From: Paenibacillus ginsengihumi DSM 21568 | GTDB taxonomy: Bacteria; Bacillota; Bacilli; Paenibacillales; NBRC-103111 | NCBI RefSeq assembly: GCF_000380965.1 | Contig: NZ_KB905548.1 | Location: 1-64,000, forward strand | Direction of reading: 5' to 3' | DNA length: 64,000 bases | Shown here: in pieces, positions 8,303 to 17,888 of the stretch | How the letters are laid out: each line of letters begins with the position of its first letter | How positions within the stretch are numbered: position 1 is the stretch's first letter | Notes under the pieces: generated by a model | What the model was told of the DNA's origin: nothing | What the model saw: only the letters and a program-made list of their open reading frames with translations | Database searches by the model: none | Translations under genes and position numbers: made by a program

Positions 8303-10396
8303 ATGGCCGATTCATTAGTCATTGTGGAGTCGCCCGCCAAAGCCAAAACGATAGGCAAATATTTGGGCAGCAAATATATCGTCAAAGCGTCGATGGGTCA
8401 TATCCGCGATTTGCCGAAAAGCCAGATGGGAGTAGAGATTCGCAACAACTTCGAACCGAAATACATCACCATCCGCGGGAAAGGCTCCGTGCTCAAAGAG
8501 CTGAAGGATGCCAGCAAAAAGGTTAAGAAAGTATATCTCGCGGCGGACCCCGATCGCGAAGGCGAAGCGATTGCCTGGCACCTTGCCCATTATCTGGAAC
8601 TGCCGCAAAACGAAGCGTGCCGCGTCGTATTTAACGAAATTACGAAGCAGGCGGTCAAGGACGCCTTCAAGTCTCCGAGACGCATTAACCAGGATTTGGT
8701 CAACGCCCAGCAGGCCCGCCGCATTCTCGACCGGCTCGTAGGCTACAAGATCAGCCCGCTGCTGTGGAAAAAGGTCAAGAAGGGGCTCTCCGCCGGCCGG
8801 GTCCAATCCGTCGCGGTGAAGCTGATCTGCGATCGGGAGAACGAGATCAAGGCGTTCGTGCCGGAAGAATATTGGTCGATCACGGCGAAGCTGGCTAGCG
8901 GCAAGACGGACTTCGAAGCGAAGTTCTACAGCATCGGCGACAAGAAGGAGCTGCACAACCAGCAGGAAGTAGACGAGGTGCTCGCCGTGCTGGACAAAGC
9001 GTCTTTCGTTGTGCGAGACGTGAAAGAGAAGGAGCGGCTAAGAAACCCCGCTCCGCCGTTCATCACGAGCTCCCTGCAGCAGGAGGCGGCCCGCAAGCTC
9101 AACTTCCGCGCGGCCAAAACGATGTCCGTCGCCCAGCAGCTGTATGAAGGGATCGATATCGGCAGCGAGGGCACGGTCGGTCTTATCACGTACATGCGTA
9201 CAGACTCGACGCGAATATCGCCGGTTGCCCAGGAAGAAGCGAAGGAATACATCATCGGCAAATACGGGGCGTCCTATTATCCCGAAACGCCGCGCAATTA
9301 TGTCCGAAAGAACGCCAACGCCCAGGACGCGCACGAAGCGATCCGGCCGAGCTCGGTGCTTCGCGACCCCGACTCGATCAAAGGGTATTTGTCCCGTGAC
9401 CAATACCGGCTGTACCGCCTCATTTGGGAGCGGTTCGTAGCGAGCCAGATGGCGTCCGCCGTTCTCGACACGATGACGGTCGACATTGCGGCAGACAGCG
9501 TGCTGCTGCGGGCCGTCGGCTCGAAAGTGAAATTTCCGGGCTTTATGAAGGTATATGTGGAAGGCAACGACGACGCAGCGCCCGATGCCGGGGACGAGGA
9601 GAAGCTGCTGCCTCCGATGAAGCCTGGCGACAAGGTGAGCGCGAAGCAGATCGATCCGAAGCAGCACTTTACCCAGCCGCCTCCAAGATATACAGAAGCG
9701 CGGCTCGTCAAGGCGCTGGAGGAGATGGGCATCGGCCGTCCGAGCACCTATGCGCCGACGCTGGAGACGATCCAAAAGCGCGGTTACGTGGCGATTGAGG
9801 AGAAGAAGTTTGTTCCGACCGAGCTTGGCGAGCTGGTCATTCAGCAAATGGCCGAGTTTTTTCCGGAAATTCTTGACGTCGAATTTACCGCGCATATGGA
9901 AGAGGAGCTGGATCACGTCGAGGAAGGCAAGGAAGACTGGGTGCAGGTGCTGAACGAATTTTACAAATCGTTCGAGAAGCGGCTCGAAGTCGCCGAGGAA
10001 GAGATGGAGAAAGTCGAAATCCAGGACGAAGTGTCCGACGAGATTTGCGAGAAGTGCGGTCGACATTTCGTCTATAAGATGGGGCGGTTCGGCAAATTCC
10101 TCGCCTGTTCGGGCTTCCCGGAATGCCGCAATACGAAGCCGATCATCAAGGATACGGGCGTAACGTGTCCGAACTGCCAGCAGGGCAAAATCATCGAGCG
10201 GCGCAGCAAAAAAGGGCGGCTGTTCTATGGGTGCGACCGCTATCCGGAGTGCGAATTCGTCTCCTGGGATAAACCGGTCGAGACGCCTTGCCCAAAGTGC
10301 GGCTCGCTGCAGGTGGAGAAGCGCAACAAATCCGGTACGTTCGTGCAGTGCACGAAATGCGATCACCGGGTGGAAGTCGAGGATCAGAAGGACTGA
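8303..10396 (+). CDS. topA: DNA topoisomerase I (type IA)
   Basis: A 697-residue enzyme starting [20 protein letters not shown] (TOPRIM) behind [25 protein letters not shown] near residue 80 holds the TOPRIM acidic residues. Active-site tyrosine Tyr297 lies in [21 protein letters not shown] and [11 protein letters not shown] are further core motifs. Three C-terminal four-cysteine zinc ribbons begin at [16 protein letters not shown] and CPKCGSL. It relaxes negative supercoils by single-strand passage. It is 48 bases from dprA and 53 from trmFO, so the three are probably cotranscribed. Confidence 0.98.
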   Translation: MADSLVIVESPAKAKTIGKYLGSKYIVKASMGHIRDLPKSQMGVEIRNNFEPKYITIRGKGSVLKELKDASKKVKKVYLAADPDREGEAIAWHLAHYLELPQNEACRVVFNEITKQAVKDAFKSPRRINQDLVNAQQARRILDRLVGYKISPLLWKKVKKGLSAGRVQSVAVKLICDRENEIKAFVPEEYWSITAKLASGKTDFEAKFYSIGDKKELHNQQEVDEVLAVLDKASFVVRDVKEKERLRNPAPPFITSSLQQEAARKLNFRAAKTMSVAQQLYEGIDIGSEGTVGLITYMRTDSTRISPVAQEEAKEYIIGKYGASYYPETPRNYVRKNANAQDAHEAIRPSSVLRDPDSIKGYLSRDQYRLYRLIWERFVASQMASAVLDTMTVDIAADSVLLRAVGSKVKFPGFMKVYVEGNDDAAPDAGDEEKLLPPMKPGDKVSAKQIDPKQHFTQPPPRYTEARLVKALEEMGIGRPSTYAPTLETIQKRGYVAIEEKKFVPTELGELVIQQMAEFFPEILDVEFTAHMEEELDHVEEGKEDWVQVLNEFYKSFEKRLEVAEEEMEKVEIQDEVSDEICEKCGRHFVYKMGRFGKFLACSGFPECRNTKPIIKDTGVTCPNCQQGKIIERRSKKGRLFYGCDRYPECEFVSWDKPVETPCPKCGSLQVEKRNKSGTFVQCTKCDHRVEVEDQKD

Positions 10397-10449
10397 CTTA
10401 AGGCGTCAGCCTTCATAAGAAAGCAGGTTGTCGTTGGGAGTGAACGTTC

Positions 10450-11775
10450 GTGGAACCGTCCAAAGTAACCGTGATCGGCGCCGGCCTGGCGGGCAGCGAA
10501 GCTGCATGGCAGATCGCCTCGCAAGGGGTGCCGGTTACCCTGTATGAAATGCGCCCGGTCAGAAAGACGCCGGCGCACATCACCGACAAATTCGCCGAGC
10601 TGGTCTGCAGCAACTCGCTGCGGGCCAACGGCTTGACCAATGCAGTAGGCGTGCTCAAGGAAGAGATGCGCCTTATGAATTCGCTGATTTTGCGCTGTGC
10701 GGACAAGCATGCCGTCCCGGCCGGAGGAGCGCTTGCAGTCGATCGCGACGGCTTCTCCGGAGAGGTCACCGACATGCTGCGCAGCCATCCGCTTATCGAG
10801 GTGCGCAATGAGGAAATCACCGATATCCCCGCAGGGATCGCGGTCATTGCCACCGGGCCGCTCACTTCGCCCGCGCTGTCGGACAAGATCAAGGCGCTTC
10901 TCGGCGAAGAGTATTTCTACTTCTACGATGCCGCCGCGCCGATCGTCGAGAAGGAGTCCATCGATATGGACAAGGTGTTCCTCGCTTCCCGTTATGACAA
11001 AGGGGAAGCCGCCTATTTGAACTGCCCCATGACGGAGGAAGAGTTCGAAGCTTTCTATGAGGCCTTGATAACGGCGGAAGCGGCGCCGATCAAAGATTTC
11101 GAGAAGGAAATATACTTCGAGGGCTGCATGCCGATCGAGGTGATGGCAAGGCGGGGCAAGCAGACGGTGCTGTTCGGTCCGATGAAGCCCGTCGGCCTGG
11201 TCGACCCGCGGACGGGCCGGCAGCCTCACGCCGTCGTTCAGCTTCGCCAGGACAACGCCGCCGGGACGCTGTACAATCTCGTCGGGTTCCAGACGCACTT
11301 GAAGTGGGGCGAGCAGAAGCGGGTATTCTCGATGATTCCGGGATTGGAAAACGCCGAATTCGTGCGGTACGGCGTCATGCACCGCAATACGTTCATCAAT
11401 TCGCCGAAGCTGCTGAAGGCGACGTACCAGTTCCGCGCAAGGGACGACCTGTTCTTCGCCGGCCAGATGACCGGCGTCGAGGGCTACGTGGAATCGGCGG
11501 CGTCGGGCCTGATCGCTGGCATCAATGCCGCGCGGCTGGCGCGGGGCCTCGAGCCCTTGGTGCTTCCCGAGGACACGGCGCTCGGCAGCATGGCGCAGTA
11601 TATTACGACGGCCGATTTTAGGCATTTTCAACCGATGAACGCGAATTTCGGGCTGTTTCCGCCGTTGGATGAGAAAATCAGGAACAAGAAGCTGAAGAAC
11701 GAAAAGATCGCCCGGCGCGCAATTGAGAAAATTCAGAATTTTTCACAAAAGCTATACAATTCTTCTTGTCATTGA
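10450..11775 (+). CDS. trmFO: Folate/FAD-dependent tRNA m5U54 methyltransferase TrmFO
   Basis: A 441-residue protein with a GTG start behind TTGGGAGTG. The FAD-binding Rossmann motif [12 protein letters not shown] is at residues 11-22. The family signature [15 protein letters not shown] follows near residue 49, and [19 protein letters not shown] near residue 336. It methylates uridine 54 of tRNA using methylenetetrahydrofolate and FADH2. In Bacillus subtilis xerC (codV) comes next, but here the gap of 180 bases to hslV holds only a terminator. The last 25 residues are a basic tail. Confidence 0.97.
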   Translation: MEPSKVTVIGAGLAGSEAAWQIASQGVPVTLYEMRPVRKTPAHITDKFAELVCSNSLRANGLTNAVGVLKEEMRLMNSLILRCADKHAVPAGGALAVDRDGFSGEVTDMLRSHPLIEVRNEEITDIPAGIAVIATGPLTSPALSDKIKALLGEEYFYFYDAAAPIVEKESIDMDKVFLASRYDKGEAAYLNCPMTEEEFEAFYEALITAEAAPIKDFEKEIYFEGCMPIEVMARRGKQTVLFGPMKPVGLVDPRTGRQPHAVVQLRQDNAAGTLYNLVGFQTHLKWGEQKRVFSMIPGLENAEFVRYGVMHRNTFINSPKLLKATYQFRARDDLFFAGQMTGVEGYVESAASGLIAGINAARLARGLEPLVLPEDTALGSMAQYITTADFRHFQPMNANFGLFPPLDEKIRNKKLKNEKIARRAIEKIQNFSQKLYNSSCH

Positions 11776-11876
11776 AACAGTTGCTGTGTTACTATAATTA
11801 TGTTTTAAGGGGTCCGCTGCTCAGATCCCGTTTTTTGTTTTTACAGGTTTTGACCTCCATAGAACGATTAATTCGG

Positions 11877-11903
11877 AACTAAGCGGGAACGGCTTAGTTT
11901 TTC
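11877..11903 (+). terminator. Intrinsic terminator between trmFO and hslV
   Basis: AACTAAGC at 11877-11884 pairs with GCTTAGTT at 11892-11899 around a 7-base loop, and T residues follow. It separates the dprA-topA-trmFO transcript from hslVU-codY. Confidence 0.7.
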
Positions 11904-11955
11904 TGCTAGATAAGTCCAATGGGCGCATGGGCCCCGAATGGGAGGAAACAATCCG

Positions 11956-12513
11956 ATGGAACCGCGTATGGACCAATCGTTTCATGCCACAACGATCTTT
12001 GCCATCCGTCATCAGGGGCGGGGGGCGATCGCCGGAGACGGGCAGGTAACGTTCGGCAACAGCATGGTGATGAAGCACTCCGCCAAGAAGGTGCGCAGGC
12101 TGTACCGCGGCCAAGTGCTTGCCGGGTTTGCCGGATCTGTCGCCGATGCGATCACGCTGTTCGAGAAATTCGAGGGCAAGCTGGAGGAGCATCATGGCCA
12201 GCTGCAGCGGGCTGCCGTGGAGCTAGCCAAGGAGTGGCGCTCCGACCGCGTGCTTCGCCGGCTGGAGGCGATGATGATCGTGATGGATAAAAGCGGCATG
12301 CTGCTTATTTCCGGGACGGGCGAAATCATCGAGCCGGACGACGGCATTCTGGCGATCGGTTCCGGCGGAAGCTTCGCGCTGGCGGCAGGACGGGCTTTGC
12401 AGCGCTATGCGCCGAATATGAGCGCGAAGGAAATCGCTCACGCCGCGCTGACGATGGCGGCGGAAATTTGCGTGTACACCAACCATAACATCGTGCTCGA
12501 AGAGCTGGAGTAA
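11956..12513 (+). CDS. hslV: ATP-dependent protease peptidase subunit HslV (ClpQ)
   Basis: A 185-residue protein of normal length with a proteasome-beta-like fold. [46 protein letters not shown] and [16 protein letters not shown] are conserved. The start at 11956 is set by GGGAGGAA ten bases upstream; ATG 11968 (MDQSFHATT) is an alternative. The N-terminus reads [15 protein letters not shown], so neither Ser8 nor the TT pair is terminal before processing. In Escherichia coli the nucleophile is the first Thr of TT; in Bacillus subtilis ClpQ an N-terminal Ser has been reported. It forms a two-ring chamber docked to HslU, encoded 23 bases downstream. Confidence 0.97.
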   Translation: MEPRMDQSFHATTIFAIRHQGRGAIAGDGQVTFGNSMVMKHSAKKVRRLYRGQVLAGFAGSVADAITLFEKFEGKLEEHHGQLQRAAVELAKEWRSDRVLRRLEAMMIVMDKSGMLLISGTGEIIEPDDGILAIGSGGSFALAAGRALQRYAPNMSAKEIAHAALTMAAEICVYTNHNIVLEELE

Positions 12514-12536
12514 ACGTTAAGAGGAGGATGCGAGTC

Positions 12537-13934
12537 GTGAAGCACACTGCCTTAACTCCGAGAGAGATCGTAGCCGAGCTTGACAAATATATCGTAGGCC
12601 AGAAGATGGCCAAGAAATCGATGGCTGTCGCCTTGCGGAACCGCTATCGCCGCAGCTTGCTGGACGACGGAATCCGCGAGGAGATCGTCCCGAAAAATAT
12701 TTTGATGATCGGGCCTACCGGCGTCGGCAAGACGGAGATCGCCAGGCGTCTGGCCAAGCTGGTGAACGCCCCTTTTATTAAGGTGGAGGCGACCAAGTTC
12801 ACGGAGGTCGGCTATGTGGGCCGGGACGTCGAGTCGATGGTCAGAGATTTGGTGGAGACCTCGATTCGCATGGTGAAGGCCGAGAAGACGGAGCATGTCA
12901 AGGAGCGGGCCGCTCAGCTTGCGGAGGATCGCATTGCCGCGATTCTCGTGCCGAGCCCCGCGAAGCAGCGCGTGCAGCGCAATCCGCTGGAGATGCTGTT
13001 CGGCCAAGGCGGGCCAAATCAGCAGGAGCCGGAGCAGGAAACGGACGATGCGATATTGTCCAAGCGGCGGGAAATCAAGCAGCAGCTGCAGCGCGGCGAA
13101 TTGGAAAATCAGGTGATCGAGATCGAAGTCGAGGACAATGCGCCTTCCATGTTCGATCTGCTGGCCGGCCAGGGCAATGAGCAGGCCGGCATGAATATGC
13201 AGGAGCTGTTCGGCAACTTGATGCCGCGCCGCCTTAAGAAGCGCAAGCTGCCGATCAAGGAAGCGCGCAAGGTGCTGCTGCAGGAGGAGGCGCAGAAGCT
13301 GCTCGATATGGATGAGGTCGTCCAGGAAGCGGTGAAGCGGGCCGAACAGTACGGCATGATTTTTATCGATGAGATCGACAAGATTTGCAGCTCCGGCCGG
13401 GGCAGCGGGCCTGACGTATCCCGGGAAGGGGTGCAGCGGGATATATTGCCGATCGTCGAAGGCTCGACCATTATGACCAAATACGGCCCCATCAAGACTG
13501 ACTACATTTTGTTCGTCGCCGCGGGCGCCTTCCATATCGCCAAGCCGTCGGATCTCATTCCCGAGCTGCAGGGAAGATTCCCGATTCGGGTGGAGCTGAA
13601 CAGTTTGACGCAGCAGGATTTCGTGCTCATTCTCAAGGAGCCGCAAAACGCGCTGACGAAGCAATATACGGCTTTGCTGGAAACGGAAGGGATCAAGGTC
13701 AGTTTCTCCGACGAAGCGATCGGCGAGATCGCCCGCATTGCCGCAGAAGTCAATCAGCATACAGATAATATCGGCGCGAGGCGCCTGCATACGATTTTGG
13801 AGAAGCTGCTGGAGGATTTGTCTTTCGAAGCGCCTGAAATTACATTGGAGCAATTCGTCATTACCCCCGAATACGTGCGGGAGAAGCTGTCGGATATCGC
13901 CCAAAATCGCGATCTGAGCCAATACATTTTGTAA
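12537..13934 (+). CDS. hslU: HslU (ClpY) unfoldase ATPase
   Basis: A 465-residue AAA+ protein. The GTG at 12537 is preferred because AGGAGG at 12522-12527 is then 9 bases away, while the in-frame ATG at 12528 touches that site. It reads [22 protein letters not shown]. Walker A GPTGVGKT is at residues 59-66, the pore loop is in [15 protein letters not shown], the intermediate (I) domain covers residues 110-235, and Walker B is [10 protein letters not shown]. The sensor/C-terminal domain shows [15 protein letters not shown], and the ISQ-like docking tail ends LSQYIL. It unfolds substrates for HslV. Confidence 0.98.
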   Translation: MKHTALTPREIVAELDKYIVGQKMAKKSMAVALRNRYRRSLLDDGIREEIVPKNILMIGPTGVGKTEIARRLAKLVNAPFIKVEATKFTEVGYVGRDVESMVRDLVETSIRMVKAEKTEHVKERAAQLAEDRIAAILVPSPAKQRVQRNPLEMLFGQGGPNQQEPEQETDDAILSKRREIKQQLQRGELENQVIEIEVEDNAPSMFDLLAGQGNEQAGMNMQELFGNLMPRRLKKRKLPIKEARKVLLQEEAQKLLDMDEVVQEAVKRAEQYGMIFIDEIDKICSSGRGSGPDVSREGVQRDILPIVEGSTIMTKYGPIKTDYILFVAAGAFHIAKPSDLIPELQGRFPIRVELNSLTQQDFVLILKEPQNALTKQYTALLETEGIKVSFSDEAIGEIARIAAEVNQHTDNIGARRLHTILEKLLEDLSFEAPEITLEQFVITPEYVREKLSDIAQNRDLSQYIL

Positions 13935-14015
13935 CATGGAACACAGATTCGCCTGAAGCGTTTCATATAACGGTCGGCGCGAAGCCGGCCGCCAATCCGG
14001 GAGGCTTTCGTTAAG

Positions 14016-14786
14016 ATGACTTTGCTAATGAAAACAAGAAGGCTGAACAAGCTGCTGCAGAAGGAGGCGGGCAATCCCGTCAGCTTTGCCGATATGGCCA
14101 AAGTGCTGAGCGATATTCTCAATGCCGACATTTTCGTGGTCAGCCGGAAGGGGAAAGTGCTCGGTTGCGCATACGCCTCGCCTTCGCACAACGAAGTAAT
14201 GAGCGGAACGGTGCTGCAGGAAAACCGGTTTCCGCAGGAATACAACCAGCGTCTGCTGAAGGTGGAGGAGACTTCCTCGAATCTGGAGACCGGCAGCGAA
14301 TATGACGTTTTCGGGGAGCCGCTATCCGGCGAACCGCTCTTTATTACGATTGTGCCGATCATCGGCGGCGGAGAACGCTTGGGCACGCTCGTGCTGACAA
14401 GAAGCGGCGGCCGCTTCATCGACGACGATCTCATTTTGGCGGAGTATGGATCGACGGTCGTCGCCATGGAAATTTTGCGGGAAAAAGCGGAGCAGATCGA
14501 GATCGAAGCGCGCAGCAAGGCGGTGGTGCAGGTTGCCGTCGGCTCCTTGTCGTTCAGCGAGCTGGAGGCGGTGGAGCATATTTTCGAGCAGCTGGATGGG
14601 ACGGAAGGGCTGCTTGTGGCCAGTAAAATCGCCGACCGCGTCGGCATCACCCGTTCGGTGATCGTCAATGCGCTGCGCAAGCTGGAAAGCGCGGGCGTGA
14701 TCGAGACCCGGTCTTTAGGCATGAAAGGGACTTATATTCGGGTATTGAACGACCAGCTGCTGACAGGCATTCAAAATGCCAAATGA
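14016..14786 (+). CDS. codY: Global nutrient-responsive repressor CodY
   Basis: A 256-residue protein close to Bacillus subtilis CodY along its whole length. The N-terminal GAF domain, which binds branched-chain amino acids, includes [10 protein letters not shown]-like [13 protein letters not shown] and [16 protein letters not shown] linker helix with [21 protein letters not shown] follows. The C-terminal winged helix has [20 protein letters not shown] as recognition helices. It represses many stationary-phase genes when GTP and isoleucine are plentiful. The hslV-hslU-codY order is conserved, and the fla/che operon follows 265 bases on. In Bacillus subtilis CodY represses the promoter of that operon. 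Confidence 0.98.
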   Translation: MTLLMKTRRLNKLLQKEAGNPVSFADMAKVLSDILNADIFVVSRKGKVLGCAYASPSHNEVMSGTVLQENRFPQEYNQRLLKVEETSSNLETGSEYDVFGEPLSGEPLFITIVPIIGGGERLGTLVLTRSGGRFIDDDLILAEYGSTVVAMEILREKAEQIEIEARSKAVVQVAVGSLSFSELEAVEHIFEQLDGTEGLLVASKIADRVGITRSVIVNALRKLESAGVIETRSLGMKGTYIRVLNDQLLTGIQNAK

Positions 14787-14838
14787 GCAGCGATCCATTT
14801 TGTAACATTCGAACAAAATTTCACAAAAAATATGAGAG

Positions 14839-14883
14839 AAGCCCTGTTTTTTACAAAACCAAAGTAAAATATAGGGCTTTTTT
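14839..14883 (+). terminator. Probable intrinsic terminator after codY
   Basis: AAGCCCT at 14839-14845 pairs with AGGGCTT at 14873-14879, followed by T residues to 14883. The loop is long (27 bases). Confidence 0.65.
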
Positions 14884-15051
14884 CTTATTGTAAAACTTTT
14901 CAATATTCGAGACTATATATATGGTTCTCATTTACTACAATATATTTTGCCTCTCGAAATTTTTTTAATAATTTGTCGAAGGAAGGAGGAATATAGACCC
15001 CCTTTGTTGAAGTACCTATTCACATTCGTGTAAGAAAGTGGGACTCTATCC
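14884..15051 (+). promoter_or_regulatory. AT-rich promoter/leader region of the fla/che operon
   Basis: Very AT-rich between the codY terminator and flgB, as expected for the main fla/che promoter, though no single -35/-10 pair stands out: TATATATATGG near 14914 and ACTACAATAT near 14934 are candidates. AATTTTTTTAATAAT near 14958 matches the CodY box AATTTTCWGAAAATT with four mismatches. A near-perfect ribosome site, AAGGAGGA at 14983-14990, is about 62 bases before flgB and has no proper start near it. The only frame behind it is a nine-codon one from TTG at 15004. Confidence 0.5.
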
Positions 15052-15450
15052 ATGGATATTTTCAACAAACCGGCTTTGCAGCTAGTAGAACGGTCTTTAG
15101 ACGCAGCCGCATTGCGTCAGCGGGTCATAGCCGACAATGTGGCCAATGTCGACACCCCGAATTTCAAAAGATCGGAAGTCCAGTTTGAAGAACTACTCCG
15201 TCAGGAGATGAATGGGTCTCTCGTAGGTTATAGGACCGATCCAAGGCACATTCCAATCGGGGAACCGGGACTCGCCCTCCCTAGAGTCGTGCAAGATACT
15301 TCGACAATCGTCAACAACAATTTGAACAATGTCGATATCGATTACGAAATGTCGCTTATGGCCCTGAACCAGCTGCGCTACAATACGATGATCGAACAGG
15401 TCAGCGGCACTTTTAACAAGCTGAGAACATCAATCGGAGGGAGAGGGTAA
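15052..15450 (+). CDS. flgB: Flagellar basal-body rod protein FlgB
   Basis: This 132-residue protein, the normal length, is the proximal rod subunit and has no signal peptide because it is exported by the flagellar type III system. ADNVANVDTPNFKRSEVQFE near residue 29 is the rod-family N-terminal motif. The C-terminal heptad helix (EMSLMALNQLRYNTMIEQ) packs with other rod subunits. The ribosome site is weak (AAAGTGGG), unusual for the first gene of the operon. flgC begins 3 bases after the stop. Confidence 0.97.
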   Translation: MDIFNKPALQLVERSLDAAALRQRVIADNVANVDTPNFKRSEVQFEELLRQEMNGSLVGYRTDPRHIPIGEPGLALPRVVQDTSTIVNNNLNNVDIDYEMSLMALNQLRYNTMIEQVSGTFNKLRTSIGGRG

Positions 15451-15453
15451 CCG

Positions 15454-15900
15454 ATGAGACTGACCAACGCATTCGATATCAGCTCGTCCGCATTGACGGC
15501 CCAAAGATTCCGAATGGATGTCATTTCATCCAACATCGCCAATGCGGACTCGACAAGAGCCCGCATGGTGGACGGGCGGTGGGTGCCTTACCAGCGGAAG
15601 CTGGTGGCGATCGAGCCCAGGAAGCCGAGCTTCGCAGAGGCGCTGCAGGGCGCCGTAAACGGCCGTGCCGGGCAAGGCGTGCAGGTGGCGCGGGTTACCG
15701 AAGACCCATCGCCGTTCAAGCAAGTATACAATCCGACCCATCCGGATGCAGATGAGAACGGATTTGTCATGCTGCCGAATGTCGATGTGTTGAAGGAAAT
15801 GGTCGATATGATCTCCGCCACCCGTTCTTACGAAGCGAACGTTACGGTGCTGAACGCATCGAAGGCGATGATCACGAAAGCACTTGAAATCGGCAAATAA
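15454..15900 (+). CDS. flgC: Flagellar basal-body rod protein FlgC
   Basis: A 148-residue rod protein starting behind GGAGGGAGAGGG. The N-terminal motif FRMDVISSNIANADSTRA and the C-terminal helix NVDVLKEMVDMISATRSYEA are the two halves of the family's coiled pair. It assembles distal to FliE and FlgB in the rod and is exported through the FlhA/FlhB gate. fliE follows after 35 bases. Confidence 0.97.
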   Translation: MRLTNAFDISSSALTAQRFRMDVISSNIANADSTRARMVDGRWVPYQRKLVAIEPRKPSFAEALQGAVNGRAGQGVQVARVTEDPSPFKQVYNPTHPDADENGFVMLPNVDVLKEMVDMISATRSYEANVTVLNASKAMITKALEIGK

Positions 15901-15935
15901 CCCGCGAATCATACAGGAAAGGAAGTCGGCCCATC

Positions 15936-16238
15936 ATGATTGATCGAGTACATAACGTTGCCGTCGTCCCGTCGGTCTCTGACCAACCGGCCGGCAGGAC
16001 GACTCCGGCCGAAGCGGCGGAAAGCTTCGGCAGCTTTTTGAAGGAAGCGATCGAGAATTTGAACGGGCAGCAAGCCTACGCAGAGCAATTGGGAGGACAA
16101 TTCATTCGAGGAGAAGCGGTTGATGGGCATCAACTGAAGATTGCCGGAGAGAAGGCATCCCTCGGGCTGGAGCTGACGGTCCAAATCCGGAACAAGGTCG
16201 TCGAAGCCTATCAGGAAATTATGCGAACGCAACTCTGA
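15936..16238 (+). CDS. fliE: Flagellar hook-basal body protein FliE
   Basis: A 100-residue protein of usual length. It joins the MS ring to the rod and is the first substrate of the export apparatus. The conserved C-terminal half includes SFGSFLKEAIENLNGQQA, then LGLELTVQIRNKVVEAYQEI, ending MRTQL as is typical. The gene lies between flgC and fliF, the conserved position. Confidence 0.96.
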   Translation: MIDRVHNVAVVPSVSDQPAGRTTPAEAAESFGSFLKEAIENLNGQQAYAEQLGGQFIRGEAVDGHQLKIAGEKASLGLELTVQIRNKVVEAYQEIMRTQL

Positions 16239-16283
16239 TTCAGGCGACAGATCAAGCTACGGCGACTCGGATGAGGTGAAACA

Positions 16284-17876
16284 GTGAACGAGAAAATCAG
16301 CCAGTATTGGAACCGCGCGACTCAATATTGGTCCCAGTTATCCAAAGCGCAAAAAGCGACCTTCATTTCCACTGTGATTCTGGTCATTCTTACGATTGCA
16401 GTAATTAGCTATAATTTTTCCAAAACGGAGTACGCACTAGCGTACACGGATCTGCAGCCCGGCGACGCAGCCGCCATCAAAGGTTATCTGGACAGCGCAG
16501 GCATTCCGTACCAGCTGAGCGAGGACGGCAAGAGCATCGGCGTTCCGCGCAGCGAAGTGGCTAATGTCAAGCTGGCGGTCGAATCCCAGGGCCTGAACAA
16601 GGGAAGCAATATCGGCTACGGGGCATTCAAAGAAAGCGGAACGTTCGGCATTACGGATCGCGAATTCGACGTGAAGTACGTAAACGCAATCCAAGGCGAG
16701 CTGCAGCAGCTGATCAATTCCAACAACGCGATCAGCGACTCCAAGGTGCTCATCAGCTTGCCGGAGAAGAGCGTCTTTCTGAAAGAAGCGGGAGCGGAGC
16801 AGGCGACGGCGTCGGTCGTGGTGAACATCAAGCCGGGCTACCAGCTCGATCAGGCGAAGGTCGATACGATGTATCATCTCGTGTCGCACAGCATCAAGGG
16901 GCTGCCTATCGAGAACATCACCATCTCCGACCAGGACGGCAACCCGCTTGAATATTCCAAGAGAAACGGCACGCTGAACAGCCCGTCCACGATTGCGGCG
17001 CAGCATTTTGAGATCAACAATCAGTTCAAAAACGATGTGCAGCGCAACGTTCAGCAGATGCTCGGCACGATTCTCGGCAAGGACAAGGTTATTGTCAGCG
17101 TGTTCTCAACCATGAACTTTGACCAGAGAAATACGAGGCAGCAGCTGGTCACCGCGCCCAATGAGGAAGAGCAGCGAGGGCTGGAAATTTCCTTGCAGGA
17201 AATCCAGAAGTCCTACAACAGCGACGGCGCAGGGGCGCCGGGCGGCATCGCGGGCACCGGCGGCACGGACGTGCCGGGATATCCGGGAATGAACAGCTCG
17301 GGAGCAGCCAACTCGGAGGAGTTGCAACGAACCGTCAATTACGAAGTGAACCGGATTACGAACGATATCGTGTCCACTCCGTACGTTGTGAAAGATTTGA
17401 CCATTAACGTCGGCATTGAACCTCCTACTCCGGAAGATCCGACATCGCTCGCGCCGGAGACCATTCAGGCTGTGGAGCAAATTTTGGTCAACATCGTGCG
17501 CACGGCGCTCGCCGATAGCGGCCAGGAGCTGACGGAGGAAGAGCTGGAAAGGAAAGTATCGGTCTTCCCGCACAGCTTCGATCGGCCGGCTGAGTCGCAA
17601 GGCCTAGCGAATAACGCCATGCTGCTGTACGGCGGTTTGGGCGGACTCGCGCTTGCGCTGCTGGCAGGCGGCGGCTATTGGCTGATGAGAAGACGGAAAG
17701 CGCAGGAAGCGGCAGAGGACGATTTTATTGCAGATGCGCCTCAGCCTGAATTCCCGACGATCGACCTTGATAACGTGCCGAACGAAAATCAGGTCCGCAA
17801 GCAGTTGGAGCAGCTTGCGCGCAAAAAACCGGAGGAGTTCGTCAATTTGCTCCGCACATGGTTAGTAGAAGAATAA
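16284..17876 (+). CDS. fliF: Flagellar MS-ring protein FliF
   Basis: A 530-residue protein with a GTG start behind GAGGTG. There is one N-terminal membrane helix (residues 26-45) and a second near residue 449 (NAMLLYGGLGGLALALLAGG). Between them lie the ring-building motif domains, including DLQPGDAAAIKGYLDSAGIPY and LPEKSVFLKEAGAEQATASV. A Gly-rich insert (residues 312-335) is a loop of the beta-collar region. The C-terminal tail (NLLRTWLVEE) is the FliG-binding segment. It forms the ring that houses the export gate. Confidence 0.98.
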   Translation: MNEKISQYWNRATQYWSQLSKAQKATFISTVILVILTIAVISYNFSKTEYALAYTDLQPGDAAAIKGYLDSAGIPYQLSEDGKSIGVPRSEVANVKLAVESQGLNKGSNIGYGAFKESGTFGITDREFDVKYVNAIQGELQQLINSNNAISDSKVLISLPEKSVFLKEAGAEQATASVVVNIKPGYQLDQAKVDTMYHLVSHSIKGLPIENITISDQDGNPLEYSKRNGTLNSPSTIAAQHFEINNQFKNDVQRNVQQMLGTILGKDKVIVSVFSTMNFDQRNTRQQLVTAPNEEEQRGLEISLQEIQKSYNSDGAGAPGGIAGTGGTDVPGYPGMNSSGAANSEELQRTVNYEVNRITNDIVSTPYVVKDLTINVGIEPPTPEDPTSLAPETIQAVEQILVNIVRTALADSGQELTEEELERKVSVFPHSFDRPAESQGLANNAMLLYGGLGGLALALLAGGGYWLMRRRKAQEAAEDDFIADAPQPEFPTIDLDNVPNENQVRKQLEQLARKKPEEFVNLLRTWLVEE

Positions 17877-17888
17877 GAGGTGAGCTAA

